A stretch of DNA of 64,000 nucleotides from Streptomyces sp. CB01249. GTDB lineage: Bacteria; Actinomycetota; Actinomycetes; Streptomycetales; Streptomycetaceae. Below are positions 25,927 through 34,614 of this stretch, piece after piece. The stretch spans positions 124,001 to 188,000 of the forward strand of contig NZ_LISW01000009.1 of assembly GCF_001905735.1 (NCBI RefSeq). Direction: 5' to 3'. The number at the start of each line of letters is the position of its first letter. Position 1 is the stretch's first letter. Both the position numbers and the translations under genes were made by a program. The notes beneath the pieces are model-generated. The model was not told where the DNA came from. It saw only the letters and a program-made list of their open reading frames with translations, and did not search any database.

Positions 25927-26610
25927 TCAGACACGGCCCATCCTGAAGCCGACCCCGCGGACGGTGATGATCCAGTCGGGTGAGCCGAGCTTGGAGCGGA
26001 CGGCGCTGACGTGGGTGTCGATCGTCCGGCTGGCCCGGCCGCCGGGGACGTGGTGTCCCGGAAACCCCCACACCGCGGCCATCAGCGAGGCCCTGGAGTG
26101 CACGGTGTGCGGCTCCGACGCGAGCCTGTGGAGCAGGTCGAACTCCTTGAGGGTGAGGCCGATCAGCCGTCCGTTGAGCCGCACCTCCCGCGTCTCCGGA
26201 TCGATGCACAGCGAACCGTGCGCGATCGCCTCCGCCCGCGTGGTACGTGGAGCCACCGGGCGGGACCGCCGGAGTACGGCGTCGATACGCGCGAGGAGTT
26301 CGCGGAACCCGTACGGCTTCGCCATGCAGTCGTCGCAGCCCGCCTGCAGGCACAGAATCCGGTCGAGTTTCATCCCGGCATCCGTGAAAGCGATGACAGG
26401 AATATCACTGCTCGCCCGGACGGCCCGGCAGACCTCCAGGCCATCGATGTCGGGAAGAAGGAGATCGATGAGAAAGAGGTCGAACTTCTCGTGCTTCTCC
26501 AGAGCTTCGGTGCCCGTCGTGCAGATCTCCACGTCGTACCCGTGACGCTTCAGCTGGGCACTCAACGTGTTTCCGTTCGACCTGTCGGAATCAACGACCA
26601 GGACGCGCAT
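25927..26610 (-). CDS. OmpR-type response regulator at the PKS cluster edge
   Basis: Orphan response regulator of 227 residues with no histidine kinase gene nearby. Receiver domain at 1-120: VLVVDSDRSN (acidic pocket D-S-D instead of the usual D-D/E), phosphoacceptor region FLIDLLLPDIDG and conserved Lys in MAKPYGF. Winged-helix DNA-binding domain at about 125-225 (LTLKEFDLLHRLASEPHTVHSRASLM, TIDTHVSAVRSKLG, IITVRGVGFRMG). ATG 26610 has a GGGGGA ribosome site. It is divergent from the first biosynthetic gene and paralogous to the regulator at 40643-41326. Atypical regulators of this class (JadR1-like) activate angucycline clusters, so a pathway-specific role is likely. Confidence 0.85.
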   Translation of the reverse strand: MRVLVVDSDRSNGNTLSAQLKRHGYDVEICTTGTEALEKHEKFDLFLIDLLLPDIDGLEVCRAVRASSDIPVIAFTDAGMKLDRILCLQAGCDDCMAKPYGFRELLARIDAVLRRSRPVAPRTTRAEAIAHGSLCIDPETREVRLNGRLIGLTLKEFDLLHRLASEPHTVHSRASLMAAVWGFPGHHVPGGRASRTIDTHVSAVRSKLGSPDWIITVRGVGFRMGRV

Positions 26611-26969
26611 CAATTCCCCCGTTCCATGGTGCGGGCGCAGCACCGAAGTTGCGGGCCTCAGGCTAGACACCCGGCCACGCACCTGACTGTGAGCGGGGTC
26701 ACAGGAGGCGGTCCGAGGGGGTGTCCTGCGCCTTCCTGAACAGGGATTTGTACTTCCCCTGACATTTCCTTGGCGCCGGCCGCGCACTCGACCCGGCGCG
26801 GGGCTTTTACCCGCCGCGTGAATGTCAGACATCCGCCCCGGCGACTTGACGATCGCTTGACATCTCCTTGCGCAGGACCTTGACGTTTCCGCCTTGAAAA
26901 CAAAAAGTGCGGCGGCCGAGGATGTTTCACGTCAGCAGGAATCGAACGGACCTTCAGTCGGGAGACTCC
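26611..26969. promoter_or_regulatory. Divergent control region of the polyketide cluster
   Basis: This 359-base gap between the response regulator and the first monooxygenase contains no gene. It carries repeated CTTGAC elements at 26845, 26856 and 26879 (spacings 11 and 23 bases, about one and two helical turns). The second and third extend to CTTGACATCTCC and CTTGACGTTTCC, and a related CCTGACATTTCCTTG sits at 26758. A palindrome ATGTCAGACAT is at 26822-26832. Helically phased direct repeats are the usual binding pattern of OmpR- and SARP-type activators. They are also -35-like, so promoter elements may overlap. Confidence 0.6.
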
Positions 26970-28433
26970 ATGGATGCTTCGGTCATCATTGTCGGAGCGG
27001 GACCGGCAGGACTCGTACTCGCCGGTGAATTACGTCTGGCCGGAATCGACGTGATCGTGGTCGAACGCCTTTCCCGGCGTACCGGGGAATCGCGGGGACT
27101 GGGTTTCACCATCCGGACGACGGAAAGTCTCGACCAGCGTGGCCTGTTGTCCCGCTTCGGTGAACTGGACACCAGCACCCGGGGCCACTTCGGCGGCATC
27201 CCGCTGGACCTGGCCGTCCTCGGCGGCGCGCATCCCGCCGCCCGCGGCATCCCGCAGTCCGTCACCGAGACGGTCCTGGAGGGCTGGGCTCGGGAACTGG
27301 GCGCCGACATCAGGCGCGGCCACGAGTTCCTGTCGCTCCAGGACACCGGTGAAGCGGTCTCCGTACGCGTCAGGACGGGCGACCGGGAATCCACGCTCAC
27401 CGCGCAATATCTCGTCGCGGCGGACGGCGGACGCAGCGCGGTCCGCAAAGCGGCCGGTTTCGACTTCCCCGGCACCGAGGCCACCACGGAGCTGCTGCTC
27501 GCCGACATCCGGGGCGTGGACGTGGATGCCCGGGCGACCGGGCAGAGCCTCGCCGGCGGGATGGTCATGTCCGCCCCGCTCGGCGACGGCCTGCACCGCG
27601 TCATCGTCGGCGAACGCGGCGCCCTGCCGGGGCGGCGCACCGGGCCGCCCTCCTTCCACGAGGTCGCCGACGTGTGGAAGCGGCTCACGGGCGGCGACAT
27701 CTCGGGGGCCGAAGCGGTGTGGGTGTCCGCGTTCACCGACGCCACCCGTCAGGCGTCCGAGTACCGGCGGGGCCGGGTGCTGCTGACCGGGGACGCGGCC
27801 CACATCCACCTGCCGGCCGGCGGACAGGGCATGAACACCTCCATCCAGGACTCGTTCAACCTCGGCTGGAAGCTCGCCGCCGTCCTGCGCGGGACGGCTC
27901 CCGCCACCCTGCTCGACACCTACCACTCGGAACGCCACCGGGTGGGGCAGCAGCTGCTGGCCAACACCCGCGCGCAGAGCCTCCTCATCCTCGGCGGCGA
28001 CGACGTGCAACCGCTGCGGGACGTCCTGTCCGAGCTCCTCCCGTACGACGAGGTGGCCCGCCACCTCGCTGCCAAGGTCAGCGGGACCGACATCCGGTAC
28101 GACGTCGGCACGGGCTCCCACCCGTTGCTCGGCGCCCGCCTGCCCCGGCTGGACCTGACCACCCGGGCCGGGCGCACCAGCTCCACCGCCCTGCTGCGCT
28201 CCGGCCGCGGGGTGCTGCTCGACCTCACGGACAACCCCTGGGCGCGCCGCAGGGCCGCCCGCTGGCGGGACCGGATCGACGTGGTCACCGGCGCCCCGCA
28301 CGGCCCCGTGCCCGCAGGGCTCGCCGGCACCACCGCGGTCCTGCTCCGCCCGGACGGCTACGTCGCCTGGGCCGCCCCCGGCAGTCACCACGACCTGCCC
28401 ACCGCGCTGGACCGCTGGTTCGGACCGGCCTGA
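26970..28433 (+). CDS. FAD-dependent aromatic monooxygenase, PgaE/UrdE-like
   Basis: p-Hydroxybenzoate-hydroxylase-type flavoprotein of 487 residues. FAD motif IIVGAGPAGLVLAGEL at residue 6, DG motif VAADGGRSAVRKAAG near 155, GD motif VLLTGDAAHIHLPAGGQGMN near 275, and the C-terminal thioredoxin-like domain typical of PgaE. The ATG at 26970 follows GGAGACTCC; an upstream in-frame start has no ribosome site. In angucycline pathways this enzyme hydroxylates the first tetracyclic intermediate (C12/C12b chemistry). Codon 21 is TTA (27030-27032), so translation probably needs the bldA tRNA. It is the first gene of the biosynthetic operon. Confidence 0.9.
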   Translation: MDASVIIVGAGPAGLVLAGELRLAGIDVIVVERLSRRTGESRGLGFTIRTTESLDQRGLLSRFGELDTSTRGHFGGIPLDLAVLGGAHPAARGIPQSVTETVLEGWARELGADIRRGHEFLSLQDTGEAVSVRVRTGDRESTLTAQYLVAADGGRSAVRKAAGFDFPGTEATTELLLADIRGVDVDARATGQSLAGGMVMSAPLGDGLHRVIVGERGALPGRRTGPPSFHEVADVWKRLTGGDISGAEAVWVSAFTDATRQASEYRRGRVLLTGDAAHIHLPAGGQGMNTSIQDSFNLGWKLAAVLRGTAPATLLDTYHSERHRVGQQLLANTRAQSLLILGGDDVQPLRDVLSELLPYDEVARHLAAKVSGTDIRYDVGTGSHPLLGARLPRLDLTTRAGRTSSTALLRSGRGVLLDLTDNPWARRRAARWRDRIDVVTGAPHGPVPAGLAGTTAVLLRPDGYVAWAAPGSHHDLPTALDRWFGPA

Positions 28434-28459
28434 CCCCGACCGCTCTCAGAGAGGCCACC

Positions 28460-28786
28460 ATGCACAGCAACCTCATCGTCGCCCGGATGGAGATCGGTAG
28501 CGCCGACGAAGTCGCCCGTCTCTTCGGCGAGTTCGACACGACCGACATGCCCCACCGGATGGGCACCCGCCGCCGCCAGCTGTTCGCGTACCGCGGGCTC
28601 TACTTCCACCTGCAGGACTTCGACGGCGAGGACGGCGGCGAGCGCATCGAGGCCGCCAAGTCGGACAGCCGGTTCATCGGCATCAGCGACGACCTCAAGC
28701 CCCACATCGCGGCCTACGACCCCGCCACCTGGCGCTCGCCGGCCGACGCCCTGGCCCAGCGCTTCTACCATTGGAGCGCCACGTGA
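28460..28786 (+). CDS. TcmI-family polyketide cyclase (LanF/UrdF/PgaF-like)
   Basis: Small ferredoxin-like-fold cyclase of 108 residues. The N-terminus HSNLIVARMEIGSADEVARLFGEFD and the segment MGTRRRQLFAYRGLYFHLQDF match the TcmI polyketide-cyclase pattern. It sits between the first oxygenase and KS-alpha, exactly where angucycline clusters place the cyclase that closes the last rings. The stop overlaps the KS-alpha GTG start (GTGA). Confidence 0.9.
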   Translation: MHSNLIVARMEIGSADEVARLFGEFDTTDMPHRMGTRRRQLFAYRGLYFHLQDFDGEDGGERIEAAKSDSRFIGISDDLKPHIAAYDPATWRSPADALAQRFYHWSAT

Positions 28787-30072
28787 CCGCCACCCCGCCC
28801 GGGCAGGAACGCCGTGTCGTCATCACCGGGGTGGGTGTCACCGCTCCCGGCGCCCTCGGCACCAAGGACTTCTGGCGGCTGATCTCCGACGGCCGGACCG
28901 CGACGCGGCGGATCTCCCTCTTCGACCCCTCGCCGTTCCGCTCCCAGGTCGCGGCGGAGGTCGACTTCGACCCGGAGCTCGCCGGGCTCGGCCCGCAGGA
29001 GGTCAGGCGGATGGACCGGGCCGCCCAGTTCGCCGTCGTCACCGCCCGCGAGGCCGTCCACGACAGCGGGCTCGACTTCACGGCTCTGGACCCCGTGCGC
29101 ACCGGGGTCACCATCGGCAGCGCCGTCGGGGCCACCACCGGCCTCGACCAGGAGTACCGCACGGTCAGCGACGGCGGCAGGCTCGACCTGGTCGACCACC
29201 GCTACGCCGTGCCGCACCTCTACAACTTCCTGGTCCCGAGCTCCTTCGCCACGGAGGTCGCGTGGGCCGTCGGCGCCGAGGGCCCGGGCACGGTCGTCTC
29301 CACCGGATGCACCTCCGGGCTTGACGCCGTCGGCCATGCCGCCGGGGTCATCAGGGACGGTCTCGCCGACGTGATGGTGGCCGGTGCCACCGACGCCCCC
29401 ATCTCCCCCATCACGGTGGCCTGCTTCGACGCCATCAAGGCCACCACCCCCCGCAACGACGACCCCGAACACGCCTCCCGTCCCTTCGACTCCAGCCGCA
29501 ACGGTTTCGTCCTCGGTGAGGGCGCCGCCGTCTTCGTCCTGGAGGAGCTGTCCGGCGCACGGCGGCGCGGGGCCCACATCTATGCCGAGGTGGCCGGCTA
29601 CGCCACCCGGTCCAACGCCTTCCACATGACCGGGCTGCGGCCCGACGGCAAGGAGATGGCCGAGGCGATCCGGGTGGCCCTGGACGAGGCACGGCTGGAC
29701 GCCGTGGACATCGACTACATCAACGCCCACGGTTCCGGTACGAAGCAGAACGACCGCCATGAGACCGCGGCGTTCAAGCGGAGCCTCGGCGAGCACGCCT
29801 ACCGGACCCCCGTCTCCTCCATCAAGTCGATGGTCGGCCACTCGCTCGGCGCCATCGGATCGATCGAGGTCGCCGCGTCCGTGCTGGCGATGGAGCACCA
29901 CGTCGTCCCGCCCACGGCCAACCTCCACAACCCCGACCCCGAATGCGACCTCGACTACGTGCCTCTGACCGCCCGCGACCGGCGGACGGACGCGGTGCTG
30001 TCCGTCGGCAGCGGCTTCGGCGGCTTCCAGAGCGCGGTCGTCCTCGCCCGACCCGATCGGAGCACCCGATGA
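28783..30072 (+). CDS. Type II PKS ketosynthase alpha (KS-alpha)
   Basis: Condensing subunit of the minimal type II PKS, 429 residues. The active-site Cys is at about residue 176 in VVSTGCTSGLDAVG, and the catalytic His residues lie in NAHGSGTKQND and KSMVGHSLGAIGS. GTG 28783 overlaps the cyclase stop. An alternative in-frame ATG at 28771 would add four residues. It partners with the adjacent chain-length factor, whose ATG overlaps its stop (ATGA). From cluster order it should build a decaketide, as in angucyclines, but chain length was not deduced from the sequence itself. Confidence 0.95.
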   Translation: MTATPPGQERRVVITGVGVTAPGALGTKDFWRLISDGRTATRRISLFDPSPFRSQVAAEVDFDPELAGLGPQEVRRMDRAAQFAVVTAREAVHDSGLDFTALDPVRTGVTIGSAVGATTGLDQEYRTVSDGGRLDLVDHRYAVPHLYNFLVPSSFATEVAWAVGAEGPGTVVSTGCTSGLDAVGHAAGVIRDGLADVMVAGATDAPISPITVACFDAIKATTPRNDDPEHASRPFDSSRNGFVLGEGAAVFVLEELSGARRRGAHIYAEVAGYATRSNAFHMTGLRPDGKEMAEAIRVALDEARLDAVDIDYINAHGSGTKQNDRHETAAFKRSLGEHAYRTPVSSIKSMVGHSLGAIGSIEVAASVLAMEHHVVPPTANLHNPDPECDLDYVPLTARDRRTDAVLSVGSGFGGFQSAVVLARPDRSTR

Positions 30073-31295
30073 GCGCCCGGACGGTCATCACCGGAATCGG
30101 CGTCGCCGCCCCCAACGGACTCGGCCTGGAGACCTACTGGCGGGCCACGCTCGCGGGTCAGCGGGCCATCGTCCCGCTGACCCGGTTCGACCCCACGTCC
30201 TACCCCTCCCGGCTGGCCGGCGAGATCAGAGGCTTCGAAGCCGCCGACCTGCTGCCGGGGCGTCTCCTGCCGCAGACCGACCGGATGACGCGGATCTCGC
30301 TCGTCGGGGCCGACTGGGCCCTGGCGGACGCGGAGGTCACCCCGGGCGATCTGCCCGAGTACGACGTCGGCGTGATCACCGCCGGTCACTCGGGCGGCTT
30401 CGAGTTCGGCCAGAACGAGCTCAAGGCGCTGTGGAGCAAGGGCGGCACCTACGTCTCCGCGTACCAGTCGTTCGCCTGGTTCTACGCGGTCAACAGCGGG
30501 CAGATCTCAATCCGCACCGGGGCCCGGGGGCCGAGCAGCGTCGTCGTCAGCGACCAGGCCGGCGGCCTCGACGCCCTCGCCCAGGCCCGGCGCCAGGTCC
30601 GCAAGGGGACCCCCGTCCTCATCACCGGCGCCGTGGACGCCTCCCTGTGCTCCTGGGGATGGGTGGCGCAGATCGCCGGCGGCCGGCTCACCACCTCCGA
30701 CGACCCCGCGCGCGCCTACCTCCCCTTCGACAGCGAGGCCTCCGGCCACGTGCCCGGAGAGGGCGGTGCCATCCTCGTCGTCGAGGACGCCGAGCACGCC
30801 CGCCGCCGGGACGCCCCCCGGGTGTACGGAGAGATCACCGGCCACGCCGCCACGATGGACCCGCGGCCCGGCAGCGGACGGGCCCCCGGGCTCCAGCGCG
30901 CGATCGAACTGGCCCTGGCCGACGCCGGAAGCGAACCGGCCGACATCGACGTCGTGTTCGCCGACGCGGCCGCCGTCCCGGAACTCGACCGGGCGGAGGC
31001 CGAGGCACTCACCAAGGTCTTCGGACCGCGCGGGGTGCCGGTCACCGCCCCCAAGACCATGACCGGCCGCCTGTACTCCGGCGCGGCGCCGCTCGACGTC
31101 GCCACCGCCCTGCTGTCCCTGCGGGACGGCGTCATCCCGCCGACCGTCGGCTCCACCCTCGCCGAGGGGTACGAGATCGACCTCGTCGGGCCCCGCCCCC
31201 GCCCCGCCCCGCTGCGCACCGCACTGGTCCTCGCCCGCGGTCAGGGCGGCTTCAACTCCGCGCTCGTCGTGCGCCGCGACGGCGAACCGGGGTGA
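30069..31295 (+). CDS. Type II PKS chain-length factor (KS-beta)
   Basis: Ketosynthase-like partner of 408 residues lacking the catalytic Cys. The corresponding position is Gln (about residue 163) in VVVSDQAGGLDAL, the hallmark Gln that makes CLF decarboxylate malonyl-ACP to start the chain. Family segments GGFEFGQNELKALWSKG and GSGRAPGLQRAIE are present. Its ATG overlaps the KS-alpha stop. It sets chain length together with KS-alpha. Confidence 0.95.
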   Translation: MSARTVITGIGVAAPNGLGLETYWRATLAGQRAIVPLTRFDPTSYPSRLAGEIRGFEAADLLPGRLLPQTDRMTRISLVGADWALADAEVTPGDLPEYDVGVITAGHSGGFEFGQNELKALWSKGGTYVSAYQSFAWFYAVNSGQISIRTGARGPSSVVVSDQAGGLDALAQARRQVRKGTPVLITGAVDASLCSWGWVAQIAGGRLTTSDDPARAYLPFDSEASGHVPGEGGAILVVEDAEHARRRDAPRVYGEITGHAATMDPRPGSGRAPGLQRAIELALADAGSEPADIDVVFADAAAVPELDRAEAEALTKVFGPRGVPVTAPKTMTGRLYSGAAPLDVATALLSLRDGVIPPTVGSTLAEGYEIDLVGPRPRPAPLRTALVLARGQGGFNSALVVRRDGEPG

Positions 31296-31375
31296 CGCTC
31301 CCGTACACCGCGACTCCCCCGCCCGCGGCTGCGCGCCGCGCCACCCTCCGTAACGCCCCCACGAAAGGCTTCGCC

Positions 31376-31657
31376 ATGTCCGTGCCCGGCACCCACACCG
31401 TCTTCGTCCTGGACGACCTGCGCCGCATCCTCCGGGAGGCCGCCGGCGCCGAGGAGGGGGTCGACCTCGACGCCGACATCCTCGACACCACCTTCGACGC
31501 CCTCGGCTACGAGTCGCTCGCCCTGCTGGAAACGGGCGGCCGGATCGAGCGGGAGTACGGCATCACGCTGGACGACGACACCCTGACCGACGCCGACACC
31601 CCCCGCGCGCTGATCGACGTGGTCAACGCGCAGCTGACCGCCGCCCGCACCGTCTGA
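31376..31657 (+). CDS. Type II PKS acyl carrier protein
   Basis: Acyl carrier protein of 93 residues. The phosphopantetheine attachment Ser lies in ALGYESLALLE, matching the LGYDSL consensus. The sequence is acidic and helical with the usual four-helix length. ATG 31376 is preceded by cgaaagg. It must be activated by a phosphopantetheinyl transferase, for which the Sfp-type gene at 19898 is a candidate. Confidence 0.95.
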   Translation: MSVPGTHTVFVLDDLRRILREAAGAEEGVDLDADILDTTFDALGYESLALLETGGRIEREYGITLDDDTLTDADTPRALIDVVNAQLTAARTV

Positions 31658-31666
31658 GGAGACCTC

Positions 31667-32452
31667 ATGAGCCAGCACACGGGCCGCGTGGCCCTCGTCA
31701 CCGGCGCCACCAGCGGCATCGGCCTCGCCGTCGCCCGGCTGCTCGCCGGGCAGGGCCACCGGGTCTTCATCGGAGCCCGTAACGGCGACAACGTCGCCGC
31801 CACCGTCAAGGAACTGCGGGCGGAGGGCCTGGACGTCGACGGCACCACCCTGGACGTCCGGTCCGCCGACGACGTGCGCACGTTCGTCGGAGCCGCCGTG
31901 GACCGCTACGGCACGGTCGACGTCCTCGTCAACAATGCAGGGCGCAGCGGCGGAGGGGTGACCGCGGACATCGCCGACGACCTCTGGGACGACGTCATCG
32001 ACACCAACCTCACCAGCGTCTTCCGCGTCACCCGGGAAGTTCTGAACACCGGTGGCCTGCGGCAGAAGGACCGGGGCCGGATCATCAACATCGCCTCCAC
32101 CGCCGGCAAGCAGGGCGTCGTCCTCGGCGCCCCCTACTCCGCCTCCAAGCACGGGGTGGTCGGCTTCACCAAGGCGCTCGGCAACGAACTGGCCCCGACC
32201 GGGATCACCGTCAACGCCGTCTGCCCCGGCTATGTGGAGACGCCGATGGCCCAGCGCGTACGCGAGGGCTACGCCGCCGCCTACGACACCACCGAGGACG
32301 CGGTCCTGGAGAGGTTCAACGCCAAGATCCCGCTCGGACGCTACTCCACCCCCGAGGAGGTCGCCGGTCTCGTCGGCTATCTGGTGTCCGACACCGCCGC
32401 CTCCATCACCGCGCAGGCCCTCAACGTCTGCGGCGGCCTCGGCAACTTCTGA
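31667..32452 (+). CDS. C9 polyketide ketoreductase (ActIII-like SDR) with SGG motif
   Basis: Short-chain dehydrogenase of 261 residues closely resembling the actinorhodin ketoreductase. NADPH motif TGATSGIG, catalytic tetrad Asn114, Ser144, Tyr157 and Lys161 all at ActKR numbering, and C-terminus ITAQALNVCGGLGNF. It should reduce the C9 ketone of the nascent chain. The ActKR PGG motif at 94-96, which shapes substrate orientation and stereochemistry, reads SGG here (Ser94). The start follows GAGGAGACCTC directly after the ACP stop. Confidence 0.95.
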   Translation: MSQHTGRVALVTGATSGIGLAVARLLAGQGHRVFIGARNGDNVAATVKELRAEGLDVDGTTLDVRSADDVRTFVGAAVDRYGTVDVLVNNAGRSGGGVTADIADDLWDDVIDTNLTSVFRVTREVLNTGGLRQKDRGRIINIASTAGKQGVVLGAPYSASKHGVVGFTKALGNELAPTGITVNAVCPGYVETPMAQRVREGYAAAYDTTEDAVLERFNAKIPLGRYSTPEEVAGLVGYLVSDTAASITAQALNVCGGLGNF

Positions 32453-32490
32453 CGCCCCCTCACATCACTTCACCCACAGGAGACTTCACC

Positions 32491-33429
32491 ATGACGACCC
32501 GCGAGGTCGAGCACGAAATCACTGTCCAGGCCGCCGCCTCCGAGGTCTACCGGCTGCTCGCCGAGGTCGAGAACTGGCCCCGCCTCTTCCCGCCCTCCGT
32601 CTACGTCGAGCAGCTGGAGGCCGACGGCGACCGGGAGCGCATACGGATCTGGGCCACCGCCAACGGCGAGGCCAAGAGCTGGACCTCCATCCGGGTCCTG
32701 GACCCCGAGGACCTGAGGATCCGCTTCTGGCAGGAGATCCCCGCCCACCCCGTCGCCGAGATGACCGGGACCTGGGTCATCGAGCCGCTCGCCGAGGACG
32801 AGACCCGCGTCCGCCTCCTCCACGAGTACCGGGCCGTGGACGACGACCCGGAGAAGCTGGTCTGGATCGACCAGGCCGTCGACCGCAACAGCCGGGCCGA
32901 GCTGCCCGGGCTGAAGACCAACCTCGAACTGGGCGCCACGGACGCCGAACTGTCCCTCTCCTTCGAGGACTCCGTGCGCGTCGAGGGCTCCGCCAAGGAC
33001 GTGTACGACTTCCTCAACGAGGCCACGCTCTGGTCCGAGCGGCTCCCGCACGTCGCCGGGGTACGGCTGACGGAGGACACCCCCGGGCTCCAGATCCTGC
33101 GGCTCGACACCCGTACCAAGGACGGGTCGACCCACACCACCGAGTCCGTCCGGGTCTGCTTCCCGTACCGCCGGATCGCGTACAAGCAGACGACGCTGCC
33201 CGGACTGCTCACCCTGCACACCGGCTACTGGCAGCTCGACGAGGACGCCGACGGGGTCACCACCGCCACCTCCCAGCACACCGTCGTCCTCAACGCGGAG
33301 AAGATCACCGAGATCCTCGGCGAGGACGCCGGTGTCCCGGAGGCCCGCGCCTACATCCGCGACGCCCTCGGCGGCAACAGCCGCGCCACGCTGGGCCACG
33401 CCAAGCAGTACGCGGAAGCCCGGCGTTGA
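32491..33429 (+). CDS. Didomain aromatase/cyclase (ActVII/LanL-like)
   Basis: START-like aromatase/cyclase of 312 residues composed of two tandem domains: residues 1-150 beginning EVEHEITVQAAASEVYRLLA, and 155-300 beginning LSLSFEDSVRVEGSAKDVYDFL. Each has the helix-grip hot-dog pattern with conserved WP(R)LFPP or WSERLPHV segments. Didomain members aromatise the first ring of C9-reduced chains, consistent with the upstream ketoreductase. ATG 32491 has an AGGAGA ribosome site. The stop overlaps a TTG start of the next gene. Confidence 0.93.
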   Translation: MTTREVEHEITVQAAASEVYRLLAEVENWPRLFPPSVYVEQLEADGDRERIRIWATANGEAKSWTSIRVLDPEDLRIRFWQEIPAHPVAEMTGTWVIEPLAEDETRVRLLHEYRAVDDDPEKLVWIDQAVDRNSRAELPGLKTNLELGATDAELSLSFEDSVRVEGSAKDVYDFLNEATLWSERLPHVAGVRLTEDTPGLQILRLDTRTKDGSTHTTESVRVCFPYRRIAYKQTTLPGLLTLHTGYWQLDEDADGVTTATSQHTVVLNAEKITEILGEDAGVPEARAYIRDALGGNSRATLGHAKQYAEARR

Positions 33430-34610
33430 CCGGGCCGGCGTCCGAGGTCCCGGCGGCCGACGTGGTCGTCGTCGGCGCCGGGCCCGTCGGGCTCCTCCTC
33501 GCCGGGGAACTGCGCCTGGGCGGTGCCCGGGTGACCGTCCTGGAGCAGCGCGTCGAACCCGCCACGGAGTCCCGGGCGTCCACCCTGCACAGCCGCACCC
33601 TGGAGATCCTGGAGGACCGCGGCGTGCTCCGGCGGCTGGGCGCCCTGCCGGACGGCGGGCCCGGCCACTTCGGCGGGCTCCGCCTCGATCTCGCCGAAGC
33701 GGAGCCCGGCCACCCGCACGCCGGACAGTGGAAGTGCCCCCAGACCCGGCTGGAGGCCGTCCTGCAGCTCTGGGCCACCGACCTCGGCGCCCACGTCCGG
33801 CGCGGACACCGGGTCACGGGGCTCACCGTCCATCCCCACCGCGTGGAGGTCGCCCACACCGGCGACGACGGCACCGCGCACCGCACCACGGCCGCGTTCG
33901 TCGTCGGCTGCGACGGCGAGCGCAGCACGGTACGGCGGCTCGGCGGCTTCGAACTCACCGGCGAGGACGGGACGCTGGAGATGCTGCGTGCCGACGTGTC
34001 CGGCATCGACGTACCCGACCGCCGCTTCGAACGGCACCCGCACGGACTGGCCACGGCGCACCGCTGGCCCGACGGCTCCACCCGGGTGATGGTCCACCTC
34101 TTCGGCGCGCCACCGGCCCGGCGCACCGGTCCGCCGTCCTTCGCGGAGGTCGCCGCCGCCTGGGCCGAGGTGACCGGCGAGGACATCGGCCACGGCACAC
34201 CGTTGTGGCTGAACGCGTTCGACAACACCAGCCGGCAGGTGACCGCGTACCGGCGCGGCCGGGTCCTGCTCGCCGGTGACGCCGCCCACGTCCAGATGCC
34301 GGTGGGCGGCCAGGCGCTCAACCTGGGCCTCCAGGACGCCGCCGCCCTCGGCCCCCGCCTCGCCGCCCGCGTCACCGGCCGCGCCGGAGACGACGAGCTC
34401 GACGCGTACCACCGCGAACGGCACCCGGTGACCGCCCGCGCGCTCACCGGCATCCGGGCCCAGGCACGGCTGCTGCTCGGCGGCCCCGAGGTGGACGGCG
34501 TGCGTGAGGTCGTCGCCGGACTCCTGCGCCTGGGCACCGTACGCCGCCATCTCGCCCGGGTCGTCACCGGGCTCGACAACCCCCGACCGCCCGCATCCAC
34601 AGGGAGCTGA
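33426..34610 (+). CDS. Second FAD-dependent monooxygenase (PgaM/UrdM flavin-domain-like)
   Basis: Flavoprotein monooxygenase of 394 residues. FAD motif DVVVVGAGPVGLLLAGEL, DG motif VVGCDGERSTVRRLGG and GD motif VLLAGDAAHVQMPVGGQALN are present. It lacks the C-terminal thioredoxin-like domain of the 487-residue oxygenase upstream. The TTG start at 33426 overlaps the aromatase stop (TTGA). A GTG at 33462 would begin inside the FAD strand and is less likely. In pga and urd clusters the equivalent is fused to an SDR; here the SDR is a separate gene four bases downstream. It probably acts on the C12b/C6 region of the angucycline skeleton. Confidence 0.87.
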   Translation: MTGPASEVPAADVVVVGAGPVGLLLAGELRLGGARVTVLEQRVEPATESRASTLHSRTLEILEDRGVLRRLGALPDGGPGHFGGLRLDLAEAEPGHPHAGQWKCPQTRLEAVLQLWATDLGAHVRRGHRVTGLTVHPHRVEVAHTGDDGTAHRTTAAFVVGCDGERSTVRRLGGFELTGEDGTLEMLRADVSGIDVPDRRFERHPHGLATAHRWPDGSTRVMVHLFGAPPARRTGPPSFAEVAAAWAEVTGEDIGHGTPLWLNAFDNTSRQVTAYRRGRVLLAGDAAHVQMPVGGQALNLGLQDAAALGPRLAARVTGRAGDDELDAYHRERHPVTARALTGIRAQARLLLGGPEVDGVREVVAGLLRLGTVRRHLARVVTGLDNPRPPASTGS

Positions 34611-34614
34611 CCAC

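Noticed and set aside
26822..26832. ATGTCAGACAT palindrome as the main cluster operator
   Set aside because: It is short and single copy. The phased CTTGAC repeats are a better candidate, so it is only noted within the control region.
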